Shown: positions 10,017 through 21,288 of the stretch, in pieces
Numbering within the stretch: the stretch's first letter is position 1
How the letters are laid out: the number at the start of each line of letters is the position of its first letter
Notes under the pieces: model-generated
Databases searched by the model: none
Told to the model about the DNA's origin: nothing
The model's input: only the letters and a program-made list of their open reading frames with translations
Translations under genes and position numbers: made by a program
Assembly (NCBI GenBank): GCA_963995505.1
Contig: OZ023199.1
Coordinates: forward strand, 682,001-746,000
Direction: 5' to 3'
Source: Hypericum androsaemum
Lineage: Eukaryota; Streptophyta; Magnoliopsida; Malpighiales; Hypericaceae
DNA length: 64,000 bases

Positions 10017-10140
10017 CCAATTAAGACTTTTCCTTGCGGAATTTTTGAGAAAATGTCCAAGTCTGGACCATTGGTGAAGGAGAAGGTAGTGTTAGTGACC
10101 GGTATTCCTTCGGCAACTTTGACCTGCAATGGTGGAAAAT
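10017..10140 (-). pseudogene. Coding-like fragment, copy 2, family unknown
   Basis: This is the partner of 6400-6545. The minus strand reads TFSFTNGPDLDIFSKIPQGK within a conserved ~36-residue stretch. It lies just beyond the LINE insertion in the duplicated segment. No start or further exon was found. Confidence 0.35.
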
Positions 10141-10179
10141 GAAGAAAGAATTTATATTTATTATGACAACTAATTTAAT

Positions 10180-11454
10180 TTCAAGTCTGAACCATTAAAA
10201 TCATATAATATTAAAAGGTATAACCTGTAATATTATTTAATTGAAAAATATAACAAATCATATTTATATGTCGCAACACTAATTTTGTTATTCATAGTAT
10301 ATCAATAATTTTGAAATGACAATTACAATGAGATCGAAAAAATTAGCTTTCACATCGAGGAAACTAATTACCGATGATCCGATGACTTCTATATATATTC
10401 TACAAGTCATGTTTTGAAATATTCTGCTGCGGCGGCTATATATAATTTTTCGGGTAACAAAGTCGCCTTGATGGAACTTTTGATGATAATATCTATTGAA
10501 ATTTATGCATAGCCTTTCTCTGACTTGCCTTTGATTCTCGGAGGCAATTTGTCAAGAAATACGATATTTAGACTAAAATATTATCAAACTTTATTCATTC
10601 GAAATCATGATTCATAAGATACACAAATGAATTCTAATATTATCAAGTGAATAATGGATAGAGCTCAAGGTCTTCAATTAATTAGATAGAGACAGAAAAA
10701 ATAACGAGATTCTGTTCTAAATTAAAATAACTATCGATCTAACTAGACATTAAGATTATATTAACATTACATCAAAGGCTTGTTCATGAAGCGGACAAAA
10801 GAAGATAATGTTTGGAGAGTTGGTTATGCGATTGACTAATCTATGTTCAGACAATACTATTCCGATAATTATTTCAAGCTTTTGTCTGCAGTAATCACCG
10901 TCATTTTTATGTCTGCAGTAATCACGTGGATGCTAAAAAAAGTAAACTTGCGACTATAAAAATTATATAAAGAAGTTAATTACGTGTGGGATTTGCATAA
11001 TTAGTGTCATGTATCCCAAAAAGTCTTTCATACTTACGTGTGGGAAAAGATACAAAACTATTGCGAGTCCAATTAGCTTCGGGATCGATGGAACATGCAT
11101 TGATTTCATAGAGAATCCAGAGGATTTTTCTGAAACTGAACAATCTCCTGCATTTAAAAGGATACGAAAGAGATATCAGTAATTAAGTACTTGATATATA
11201 TATGCATAAAACACAGATAAGAACCAGAAGATAAACACACACAAGGTTGATAAAAAATTGGCAATAATATTTCTAATCGATGAAGTTGCTGTGTAGAAAC
11301 TATCCGATACTCCTACACAAAAATTACTGTTTGATATTTTTTAGTTTGACTAATTTAAATGTAGATTAATACAATTCATAAACAGTGATATTTTTTTAAT
11401 AAATATTTAATACTATTATATTCTTATATATTACCTTTAGTTAAAAAAATTCAG
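10180..11454. other. AT-rich spacer, nothing recognised
   Basis: No open frame longer than a few dozen codons looks real. I saw no TIR pair, LTR or RNA gene here, only AT-rich sequence with short runs such as tatatatata near 10390 and 11195. Confidence 0.5.
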
Positions 11455-12570
11455 ATGCCTTTTAAATAAAGTTTGTGCGGTTGGCTTTAGACAGTGGACG
11501 CATAAAAGCCAAGCGGTGCTCCGTGCTTAGACCCAGAATCTGGTCATTTTTGGGGCGATATTATTTAAAGTTAAAAATGTTTCTCAATTTATTGAAAATA
11601 CCAAATTGTCGCATCCTGCTGAACTGGGTATGGATTGGGCACGGAATGCTTAGATTCCGAACCGTTCGGAATGAAGACACGCGAGGACTTTTTTGCAAAT
11701 GCGCTAAAATGCGGGGACCAAAATGAAAAAAGCTACGCACATAACTGCGCATGCCAGTATCACATAACTGCGCATGCCAGTATCACATAACTGTGCGTGC
11801 CAGTGTGACCTTTTTGCAAAAATGCTAAAATACGGGGGACCAAAATGAAAAAAACTACGCGCGCCATTATCATCAACGAGGACTTGCCACTGTCACAAAT
11901 ACACATGCCATTGTCACATAATTGCGCTTGCCATTATCACATAACTGCGCTTGCCATTATCACATAACTGCGCTTGCCACTGCGGTCCCCCTTCACTCCA
12001 AACCGTACGGAATCAATTTTTTCACTCCGTACCCAATCTACTCCCTGCTGAACTGTGACATTCCACGTGATGAGGACCGTAAAAGATAATCCTAACATCC
12101 ATGGGTTTTCAAGTCATGGACCTTATTTTAAACGATTTTTATAATATTATTTTAAAAATTTTTAAAGTGAAAATAAATTGTTTTAATTAAATCCAAGTTA
12201 TTTTATTATTCGAATGGATTCGCAAGTGCAAGCAGACATTCAATATACAAGACAATGGGAAACAAAGATTCGGGATAATTTAAGCCGGACAAAATGACTT
12301 TGGACAAAGCCACGTGACACTCTCAGGATACAAAACGCCGTCGTAAATTTACGACACCGAGAAAGAAACAGCAAACTCTGATCCGATACAGCCAACCGAA
12401 AAGAGATCTAAGGGCTCTTCTACTGTTGCAACGTGGATACGCTTTTGTCCATATGTTTTATGTATTAATTAATAGCACTCGTATTCAATAACCAATTAAT
12501 CATTTGAATCGATATATTTTTTAATATTGAAAAAATATTTAAACATTAACGTATTTCTAATTACTTAAAA
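11455..12570. repeat. Duplicated BBE 3' flank, copy A (left part)
   Basis: 11462-11515 (agtttgtgcggttggctt...aagccaagcggtgct) recurs at 48889-48942. 12215-12560 (gcaagtgcaagcagacattc..., ccacgtgacactctca, ttaatagcac) recurs at 32615-32945 and in part at 49075-49520. In the other copies this sequence lies downstream of a BBE-like gene, so 11455-12570 is the same flank, separated from its gene end (16427) by later insertions between about 12575 and 15945. Confidence 0.8.
11627..12043. mobile_element. Minisatellite-bearing TIR element, copy 2
   Basis: Left end GGATTGGGCACGGAATG then GATTCCGAACCGTTCGGAATG; right end complemented GATTGGGTACGGAGTG then GATTCCGTACGGTTTGGAGTG. Between them lie two blocks of a 23-bp unit (cacataactgcgcatgccag and cacataactgcgcttgccat types, three to four copies each). 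A further motif, gggaccaaaatgaaaaaa, appears twice. The 12 bases cctgctgaactg flank it on both sides (11615-11626 and 12044-12055), a good candidate target duplication. There is no coding capacity. Confidence 0.8.
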
Positions 12571-13597
12571 TTTTTTACCAATGTCTTAAAAAATTACCCG
12601 GAGAACAACCCGCTCTGTTTTTTGGGTCGATCAGTAAAAAACAAAAGCAAAGCACACTTCATTATATATTGGTAAAAATACATTTTAGTACTCTGTAGTT
12701 TGACGTATTTCAAGTTTAGGGTATGTGATTTAAAGTTTTAGATTTGGTCATTGTATTTTTTTTTTGGGACAGCTCTCGGTCCCGGGTAGCTGCCCACAGC
12801 TCTCGGTATCGAGAAGCTCGACTAGAAAAAATAAACTCCATGCTCAGCGCTCTGCGTAGTTTCTCACGGGTAGCCCGGGCAGCTACTCGGCCATTTGGCA
12901 GTCCACGTTTGCTCCACATCACCTAAAACGACACTGTTTGGCTTCCCACGTGGACTCCAAAATTTATAAGTTGTTGCTGATGTGGCATATGGCAAATTAT
13001 CATATTAGTTCCAATTTTTTAAAAAACCTTTTCATCTCCTTCCTCCTCCTTCATCTCCTTCCTTCCAATCCCTCCTCGATGCTCTCCACGCTTACCAAAC
13101 CCTCGGCGGCAACAATAGGCCCGACGGATACAAAGAGCTATAACCCCTCATCCTCGTCGTCTCCCCTTGCCCCACCTGCTCCTCCTCGTACTCCACCTCG
13201 CCAATAAACACAAGATCCCAAAACCCTAGCCCCAAATCATACAAGCGGGGGTCGTCATCTATGATCCCAAACCCTAATTCATCATCTTTGTCGTTGTGGT
13301 AGATGCAACGATTAGGGGAGGACGAGCTCTTGACACAATCGTGGAGGAGATCCATGACGAAGGCGGCCTGAGAGCGGCGGTCGAGGACCATGGACTCTGG
13401 ATTAGACAACAGGTCCTCGTCGGATAACCAGACAATAAGGATAGGGGAGGAGTAGAAGAAGGGGAGGTAGAGGTCGTCCAGGTCGGTGGAATCAGGGTGG
13501 AGCAGGTAGGAGCTATTCGTCATTTTTGCGTACTCTCCTTTTTCTCTGTTTATTTTTTATTTATTTAATCTAATTTTTTAGGAAAAAGTACAATTTT
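12571..13597. other. Insertion in BBE flank, part 1, with a gene-like frame
   Basis: This is the first part of ~3.37 kb that is absent at the matching point of the 32.9-kb copy. 12675-12760 (tagtactctgtagtttgacg..., gtgatttaaa) resembles the ends of the long-TIR elements. 13092-13523 on the minus strand gives 143 residues with words such as DRRSQAAFVMDLLHDCV and LGLGFWDLVF. These vaguely recall the acidic linker of some plant RING-type E3 ligases, but no RING domain is present. I treat it as a captured or decayed fragment of unknown origin. Confidence 0.35.
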
Positions 13598-14865
13598 GTA
13601 CCTTGTGGTATCGTACTTTTCGCGATAAGGCCATGTGGTTTAAAAACTATAAATCAGGTCCAAGTTATTCCAAAAATTATCGACCTGCGGTCGCGTACAG
13701 GTCCGGGTGACTTCTGAACCTAGTTGGACCACCACGTAATAAAAAATGATGCCGCTTCAGTCCGATGTGGCACTATGAATGGGCGACTTAATTGATGAAG
13801 TTGTTTTGAAGGTAAATTTCAGAAAAAATTTCCCAACACCTCTCTTCTCCCTCCACCTCTTTTCTTCCTCCTTTAACCTGCAATTTTTCCCAAAATCTAT
13901 ATCTTTTTCTCTCTTAAAATTTGTTTGTCAATCTCAATCTCAGGTCCACTGCGGGATTCAATTATACTACTCTTCTCAAATGGGAAAAACCTCCATATAT
14001 ATTACTCTTCTCTTTATTTAATGGAGACCCAACCAATACATACTAAGAACATCAGAGATTGGGAGGACAACGATGGCCGTGCCAAAAGCAACATCGAAAG
14101 ACAAAGAGTTGGAGCCATGGCACAAGTCCGACGGGGATACAATAGAGTGGCTACTCCATAAGGCAGAGCTCGCCATCATCGCCACCACCGGGACCGGCAC
14201 CATCTCCGCCCCGACCTCCAAGTCAGTACCGTACCGCCGGATCCTTTCGACGGTGGCCCCCAGTACTATGGATCCACCCAAGACCCCATCGACTTTCATG
14301 GTAGCCCGTCGTCTCAGCCTCCCTCCTCTCAAGCTCACCGTCAACTTCGACCTCCCTTACGCTTTCGAGCTTTCCGCCAAGGAGGTGAGAAAAGAAAATG
14401 ACCCTTCAGCCCCCTTTTCTGTTGTTCTATATTTTTTTTTCTAGGTTTGTTCTTGATCTAGGTTTGTTTGCCTTTCATTCGAGGGGATTGAATTTAGTGG
14501 GTTTTAATTTGTCGGTTGACTGGTGATTGAGGCTTCTTGATTCACTCAGCTGGAGATGGGAATAGAAAATTAAGCACGAGGAAGAAGAAACATGGAGGGA
14601 GAAGAGGGGTTTCTTAAAAAAATTAAAAAATTAGGGATTTTTTTGAAATTTACATTCAAGACAACTCATCCATTAAATTGCCCATTCATCGTGCCACGTC
14701 AGACTGAAGCGGTATCGTTTTGATGACGTGGCAGCCCAGCTAGGTTTGGAAGTCACCCGGGCATGGGCGGAATATTAGGTCGATAATTTTTGAAATAACT
14801 TGAACCTGATTGATAGTTTTTAAATTACATGACCCTATTGCAAAAAGTGCGATACCACATGGTAC
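13598..14865. mobile_element. Long-TIR transposon carrying gene-like sequence
   Basis: About 235 bases at 13598-13833 reappear inverted at 14630-14865. Matching blocks include gtaccttgtggtatcg, gtttaaaaactat, aaaaattatcgacct, gtgacttc, gccgcttcagt, gatgaatgggc (with single changes) and gtaaatttca. The inside (about 13850-14620) is not AT-rich spacer but carries a pyrimidine-rich leader and a 123-codon plus frame. Long TIRs around host-like sequence suggest a Mutator-type element that captured a gene piece (Pack-MULE-like). No 9-bp target duplication was resolved. Confidence 0.75.
14073..14444 (+). pseudogene. Captured gene-like frame inside the long-TIR element
   Basis: The frame starts MAVPKATSKDKELEP and runs to LPPLKLTVNFDLPYAFELSAKE, where a good donor (aaggag|gtgagaaaa) follows. 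After that it reads into low-complexity sequence. The context of leader, ATG, ~110 codons and a donor looks like a first exon. I do not recognise the protein, and it could also be non-coding. Confidence 0.35.
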
Positions 14866-15945
14866 ACTTCAAAGTTCCAATTCTAGCATATTCTCCAATT
14901 TGGCAGCGAGCAACACTCCAACAACTTCCAATTTGGCAGAAGCAAAGCACAGCAAGCAAAGGCAACCCTGTCCATCACCATATTACAGCCTGTGAAGGAA
15001 AGGAACTCTTAATGATGATCTTTAAACATGAACATGGGTATTTTCCCCTAACACAATATGGGTATTTTATTACAGCCTGTGTATAAAAAATAATTAAGTC
15101 CATTGAACACTATTTGCACAATGAGATCCCCTAACCTTGATTGACTACAGCTTCTGTAACATAATAGGTCATTAAGCCCATTGAACACTTGCACCCAAAA
15201 TTTGATCAAGTCTCAACATTTCCCAAGGTCTCAACTTTCACAAGCTAAAAACTAACTAAAACACACAAACAAGATCACCCACCTAAAACAATACAAAAGA
15301 AGGAAGAAGAAGACAAGGACTTTACTGTCCGTACCAGTTAAGGGCATGGTCCTGGAGCAGGAGGAAACTGGCGTTGCCGTCGGGAATCGCTCTGCATCGC
15401 CGTCGAGAATCGTCGAAAATCATCGGAGATTAGGGTTCTAGCAAAGGGGGTTTTTATTTTTTGCGTCTTTTTTTAGAGGACAAAGAGGGAGGAAAGTAGT
15501 CTGAATCATGCATCAGAGAGGTCCATTTTAAGGGTAAAAATGGATTTTGTTAGACTGTCTAAAATCTGGTCGGAACGGTCAGTTTGTACTAATTTTTGAC
15601 TCGGACAATCCAGTCTGACTGAATTTTATCAAAATCAGCAAAATAAATAAATAAATAAGTCGTATCGTATGCTCGATTTCTCTTAATCAACAAAGAAAAA
15701 TGGACTTTATATGTTATAAATTGGTTGATATTTCTAAAATTTAGATTTTGAAACCTATATTTTGACTATTTAGTCTATATATTATTCAAAAATAGTAAAA
15801 ATTTAATTAAAAGTGTCTGGTCTGACTCCGACCAGATTTTGTCCGGTTCGTAAAGTTGACATTTTTATGTCCAAATCTAGTACGCTTTCTGTCCCGAATT
15901 GTGGTCCGACTGGTCGGACAACATATTTTAAAACATTATTTTTTA
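14866..15945. other. Insertion in BBE flank, part 2
   Basis: No gene seen. 15530-15945 has many ggtcgga/tccgacc words in both orientations (for example gtctggtctgactccgaccag) and ends atattttaaaacattat, like the MITE-like element in LOR intron 2. The rest, 14866-15530, shows nothing recognisable. Confidence 0.45.
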
Positions 15946-16426
15946 CTTAAATTAGAACAACTTTGTCAATAGTTAATCTAGTTTGTGTTTTGTCCATATG
16001 TTATATTATTATTAAGATTTTAATATAATCTTATAGAAAAGATAAAAATGTAAAACATACTTTGACTTTGAGAATAGAATCGTTGGTTTGACATATATCT
16101 AATACATTGAATTCTTATTATTTTGACACAATTACCTGCCAATTTGTCAACTCTCCTCCTCATGAAATAAAGGAAGAGAACAAATACAATCGACCGCCTA
16201 TGCATATTTTGACTCATCTTTACCTGAAAATAGATTAAAGTATCAAGCATGTCAATTTAAATTAATTCCCCTTTTCTCTTTAATTTTCATGTATGCGTAT
16301 GTTTTAGATAAGATCATCTCGTACTCAACTGCCTCGTGGTGAAACGATGGAGTGCTGCACTCCAGAGGACGAAAGTCCGGTAACCAAAAACAATAACGTT
16401 CACTAACAACAAGTAGGTACTAGGCC
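15946..16426. repeat. Duplicated BBE 3' flank, copy A (right part)
   Basis: 15946-16420 (ttaaattagaacaactttgtcaatag..., acctgccaatttgtcaactctcc, gtatgcgtatgttttag) matches 32970-33440, which lies directly downstream of the intact BBE-like gene. With 12215-12570 it makes one flank interrupted by about 3.4 kb. Confidence 0.8.
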
Positions 16427-16689
16427 TTACTTGGGAAGAGTAGGGATGCTCTGCTCGTACCGGAAGAAATTTTTGGGGTCAACAGCGGTCTTCACCTTAA
16501 CAAGCCGGTCAAAATTCCCATTGAAGTACTTCAATCCATAAACACTCCCTTCCTCGTAATCATTCTTCCCCGGCTTCATAATCCCAAGATCCAGATCCCT
16601 ATAGTTCAAGTACGCGCTCCTCGGATTCCGCGAAACAAACGGCATCATGAAGCTGTACAGCTTCCTAATCTGTGTCATGTACTTCTTGA
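16427..16689 (-). pseudogene. C-terminal remnant of a BBE-like gene cut by Copia
   Basis: The minus strand reads TQIRKLYSFM, then SAYLNYRDLDLG, YGLKYFNGNFDRLVKVKTAV and [12 protein letters not shown], the last ~85 residues of the BBE domain, very close to the intact copy at 33445-35697. At 16689/16690 the coding sequence stops against a retrotransposon LTR, so the frame's apparent ATG (near 16801) lies in LTR sequence. The 5' three quarters of this gene are not found anywhere in the window. A stop (TAA) falls two codons before the usual end. Confidence 0.88.
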
Positions 16690-16842
16690 TGAAACTAGAA
16701 TAGAATGGCAAAAGGGTGTGTATTCTCATTACGTAACATATCAATATATACATATTACAAGACTTAAGAGAGAAGTAAACAATAAAAACCCTAGCCGACA
16801 TATACTACATTCGTGACGGATGAGGAAACACAATATATGACA
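16690..16842 (-). repeat. 3' LTR of the decayed Copia element
   Basis: Read on the minus strand it starts TGTCATATATTGTG just after the polypurine tract gaagggggagtat and ends ...ATTCTAGTTTCA where BBE coding sequence resumes. At 153 bp it is a short LTR. The five bases left of it (cttga, 16685-16689) would be the target duplication, but the partner was lost with the 5' end. Confidence 0.7.
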
Positions 16843-19576
16843 ATACTCCCCCTTCAAGTTGGAGCGTGGAGATTAACAACGCCCAACTTGCGAATGGACG
16901 TATGAAAGCGATCTTGACCAAGAGCTTTAGTGAATAAATCAGCGAGCTGAAAAACATTAGAGATTTTACGCGGAACAACATCACCGGATTGAATCCGTTC
17001 ACAGACAAAATAGCAGTCCATCTCCACATGTTTAGTACGTTCATGATAAACCAGATTCATCCTAATGTGCAAAGCAGCTTGGTTATCACAGAACAAAGTG
17101 GTAGGATGCAAAAATCGGACCCCCAAATCTCGAAACAACCAGCGCAACCATAGGACCTCGCTCACAGTGTCGGCCATGGCACGGTACTCGGCCTCAGCAG
17201 AAGAGCGTGCAACAACGTGCTGCTTCTTCGTGCGCCACGAAACTGGAGATCCACCAAAAGTGACAATGTACCCGGTGCGAGATCGGCGAGTCATGGGACA
17301 ACCACCCCAATCGGCATCACAGTAAGCGATAAGATCCAACGTTGGAGAGTTGGAGAGTAAGATGCCTTGGCCTGGCGTCGTCTTCAAATATCGAAGTACC
17401 CGGTCCGCCGCTTGGACGTGTTCGGCATTGGGCTTGCTCACGAACTGACTTAAAATATTGACAGCATAGGCGATATCAGGCCTGGTAACCGTCAAATACA
17501 TGAGGCGACCAACCAACCTACGATATCGCGAGGATTCTTTCACAATAGCTTTGCCTGGACAGAGCTTATGGTTTTGCTAAATGGGAAAGTGACTAGGTCG
17601 AGAATCATTCCTACCACATTCCTTCAAGATATCGAGAGTGTACTTCCTCTGACTGAGAACTAGACCCTGTGAAGTAGTTGCGGCTTTAATGCCTAAGAAA
17701 TACTTCAGAGTGCCCAAATCTTTGATCCCGAACTGGTCATGAAGACATCGCTTGGTGAACTCAAGCATAGAGGAATGATTGCCTACGAGGATGACATCGT
17801 CCACATAGACAAGCAAAATAAGTACAAGAGGACCCTGACGAAAAATGAACATTGCATGATCGGCTCGTGACCTGGTGAAACCGATGGCAAGTAAGGAGGA
17901 TGTGAGCTTGCTGTACCAGGTTCGAGAGGCCTGCTTCAAACCATATAACGACTTTTGAAGCCGACATACTCGAGAATCTTTGGGCCGTGAAAACCCTTGA
18001 GGATCCTGCATGTATACTTCCTCCATCAAATCTCCATGCAAGAAGGCATTATCGACATCCAACTGGTGAATGAGCCACCTAATAGACAACGAACGGAGAC
18101 CACCTTGGCTACGGAGGCAAAGGTTTTGTGATAATCAATCCCTTCAATTTGCTTGAAACCCCAAGCCATAAGCCGTGCTTTATAACGGTCGATGCTACCA
18201 TCAGGCTTAAATTTAACTTTGTACACCCACTTGGAATCGACCACATGCTTGCGAGGGGGCAAGTGAACAAGAACCCATGTGCCATTGGCCTCCAGGGCTT
18301 CGACCTCCCACTTCATAGCTTCTCTCCAGCAAGTATGCTTGACAGCCTCATGGTAACTTCGGGGCTCAAGCACAGAACGAATAGAAGCCAGATAGACCTG
18401 ATGGGCACGCGAGAAGCGATTATAGCTGATAAAATATGTTAGAGGGTACAAAGTCGAGTTGCCTGAAGGAGATGGGGATGGCGCGGGAGGCTCTTGAGGT
18501 TGTGCTGGGACGAGGGAGAGGGGTAGCTGAACTTGATATTTATTAAGATGTGCAGGCACCTTACGTGGACGCTCACTACGACGCGTGGTAGGTTGGACAA
18601 CATCTGCGGGCTGACTTAATCCCGTATCTTCAGCGGACACATTTTTTGGAATAATTGGATCGCCATTATTTGCATCATGAGCAATGCCACACACTGAAGT
18701 CGGCTGCATAGGACAAGAGGATGCATCTCTTTGTGATGGGGATGCCATCGGTGACAAGACTTCATCGATACAAGGAGGAACCGAGATGACTCGTTCCAGA
18801 GTCGGAGAACCAGGCATACAACTAGAGCTATCTTGATAAGGGAATATGCTCTCTATAAAAGTGACATCTCGAGAAACTTGAAATTTATGCATTTTCAAGT
18901 TGTAGACGCGGTAACCTTTCTGCCCAAAAGGATAACCGAGAAAAATGCAAGGGTGACTGCGATCATCGAACTTGTCAGCCTTGATGTGGTTGTGAATATA
19001 AGCAAGACAACCGAACACTCGTAGATGATCATAAGTCGCTGGTCGTCCGAATAAAATCTCATAAGGAGTTTGATTTTGGGTGGCCCGTGATGGTGTTCGG
19101 TTGATTAGATATGTGGCACTCATAATGCACTCACCCCAAAATCGTATAGGCATATTTGCTTGAAATTGGAGTGCCCGAGCTACTTCAAGAACATGAAGTT
19201 GCTTCCACTCAACGACACCGTTTTGTTGAGGTGTGTAGGGACAAGAAGTTTGTAGTAAAATCCCTCGCTCTTCATAAAATTTCTTCATAGCATGCGAAAA
19301 AAATTCTAAGCCATTGTCAGCTCGAATATTTTTTACAGCTGTACCAAAATGGTTCACAACCATATTGCAAAACATCGTCAAATATCTTGAAACTTCAGAC
19401 TTGTACTTCATAAGAAATGTCCAAGTAGCTCGACTATAGTCATTAACAATAGTCAAGAAGTAATGTGCTCCAGAGGAGGATGGGGTTTTATAAGGCCCCC
19501 AAATATCACAATGCAAAAGCTCAAAACAATCTTTCGTCTGGATAGAACTCGAAGGAAAAGGAATGCGAGTGTGCTT

Positions 19577-21175
19577 TGATGAGTGTGAAAACACTCTATC
19601 ATCTATGTATGTTTTAGTGTCAATTTTCTATTGTTTCTAGTATTGTTGTGTGTTATTTATCGTTGTATTGTTATATTTCGTATTTTTAACTTTTAGTATA
19701 GTTATTGTGATTTTCATTAGTTTTGTTCATTTTTATTTCAAGGAGGCTTTGTGGTAATGCGGGGAGGATATTGGTGTACTTTGGAGCGCGTCAACGACGA
19801 TCGGATCAGCCTTGAAGAAATGGTGCACGATCGGGAAGGCGATGACATTGGGCTAACTGACCTCGAGAGACTTAAATACCGATAACTTTCTCATCCGAAG
19901 TCCAATAGAGACGAGTGAGGTGGTTCTGGAAAGAAGACATCCGGGTCTACAACGTTGTTTCTTTGGTCGTCTTCAGATTCGAAGTCTAAGAGGGTCGAAA
20001 ATACGCATGAAGTCGAGCATTAAATCTGAGGACTCGCCTGACCGAAATTGGCCAAAATTCCGGGACCATTCCGGAATTTGCCAGGACGTTTTCTTGGCTG
20101 CCATCCCACACCTCTTGGCTGGAATTCCACTACAAAATTCTCCATACTCCACTACCTTCCTTTGTCTCCCACTACTCCACTTTGTCCCCCACTAATTCCA
20201 TTCTTCCATACTTTGACTACACTTCACTACCACTCATTCACTCATTCTCTCCTTCCGCCAAGAACCAAAAAACCGTGGCTGCCTCTTCCTCTTCCTCCCA
20301 AGCAAAAAACGTGGCTCACCATTGAAGAGGAGAGCAAGAAGAACGTGGCTGCCAACCAAGAGAAGAGGAGAGGAGAAGAGAAGAAGAACGTGGCCTTGAA
20401 GAAGGAGCTAGGAGGGAGCCATTGAAGACACTCATTGAGCTTTTCCTAAACTCTATCTTTGTTGTTCATGTTCTATTTACTTTGTACAATGGATAATTTG
20501 TGTTGTTTGTTGAACATGAGTGAGTAGTTGATTTGTGAGTTTGGTGCCTTGATGGCACCTACTTAGCCAATGGTTTTGTGGGGATAATATGTTAAGGTTT
20601 ATGTACTAGTTAATGTGTTGAATGCTTAATCTTGATTGATCACCTTGATTATGAACTAAGTTGATGCTAATCGCCGGGAGGGGTTAGGATTAACGGACCA
20701 TTTAACTAGTTAACTAGTTGCCTATTGTTGAGGGATCACCTTAGGTGACTAGTTGTCCAAAGGATGATGGTGATAATCGGTAGTTAGTTGGATTAGTTGG
20801 CTAATTAGTCGCGGGAGCGCGGTTGGTTAGACTAAGCCTAATTAACTATCGATTTAGACTAGTTTGTCGCGGGAGCATTGATTAGTTGCTTAAGAAACAT
20901 CCGGACCATAACACGAACTCAATAAACCCCACATGCCATTTGGTTATTTAGGTTGTCATTGGTACCAAGCTCACTCTTGTTTTAAGTGTTTTAACCTTCT
21001 CCTTGCTTAGTTGTAATTTTATTTCAAGTAGCATTTTGTGTTTGGAATTGACACCTCCATTTCTTTGAGTCCTAAACTAGTGATAAAGTCGAATTTGCGG
21101 ACTAGCTTAGTCCTCGTGGGACGACAATCCCGTACTTACTCATTATTGCAAGAGGGGTGAAAATCCTTCCTTTCA
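19577..21175 (+). repeat. 5' LTR of the Athila element
   Basis: 1,599 bp, TG...CA bounded, matched base for base by 26617-28215 except one C/T difference seen. It includes 91- and 125-codon frames (19920-20195, 20048-20425) that repeat in the other LTR; these are LTR sequence, not genes. Confidence 0.95.
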
Positions 21176-21177
21176 AT

Positions 21178-21195
21178 TGGCGCCGTTGCCGGGGA
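21178..21195 (+). other. Primer-binding site, tRNA-Asp type
   Basis: TGGCGCCGTTGCCGGGGA begins two bases after the LTR. It is the complement of the 3' end (with CCA) of plant tRNA-Asp, the primer used by Athila-type elements. Confidence 0.9.
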
Positions 21196-21288
21196 TTAAG
21201 TACTAGACGCTTAATTTGGCTTACGAACTTGGATTAGGACTTTTTTTTTTGTTTGTTTGTTTACTTGGTTACTTAGTACCTTTGTTGC

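Noticed and set aside
11740..11990. Regular short repeats that could suggest a CRISPR array
   Set aside because: The units are contiguous without unique spacers and lie inside a TIR element of a plant genome.
12938..13523. Small frames at 12.9-13.5 kb as a new gene
   Set aside because: No start context, partner exon or clear domain; the region is an insertion with transposon-like ends, so I list it only as gene-like sequence.
16427..16801. A 124-codon frame that looks like a small BBE-like gene
   Set aside because: Its first ~35 codons come from the Copia LTR; only the BBE C-terminal end is gene-derived.
19920..20425. 91- and 125-codon frames, repeated identically at 26960-27465
   Set aside because: They lie inside the two Athila LTRs and the repetition reflects LTR identity, not a conserved gene pair.
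21178..21195. tRNA-Asp-like and Met-tRNA-like strings (also 59467-59478) as tRNA genes
   Set aside because: Only the 3' terminal 12-18 bases are matched, in complement, directly after LTRs; they are primer-binding sites.
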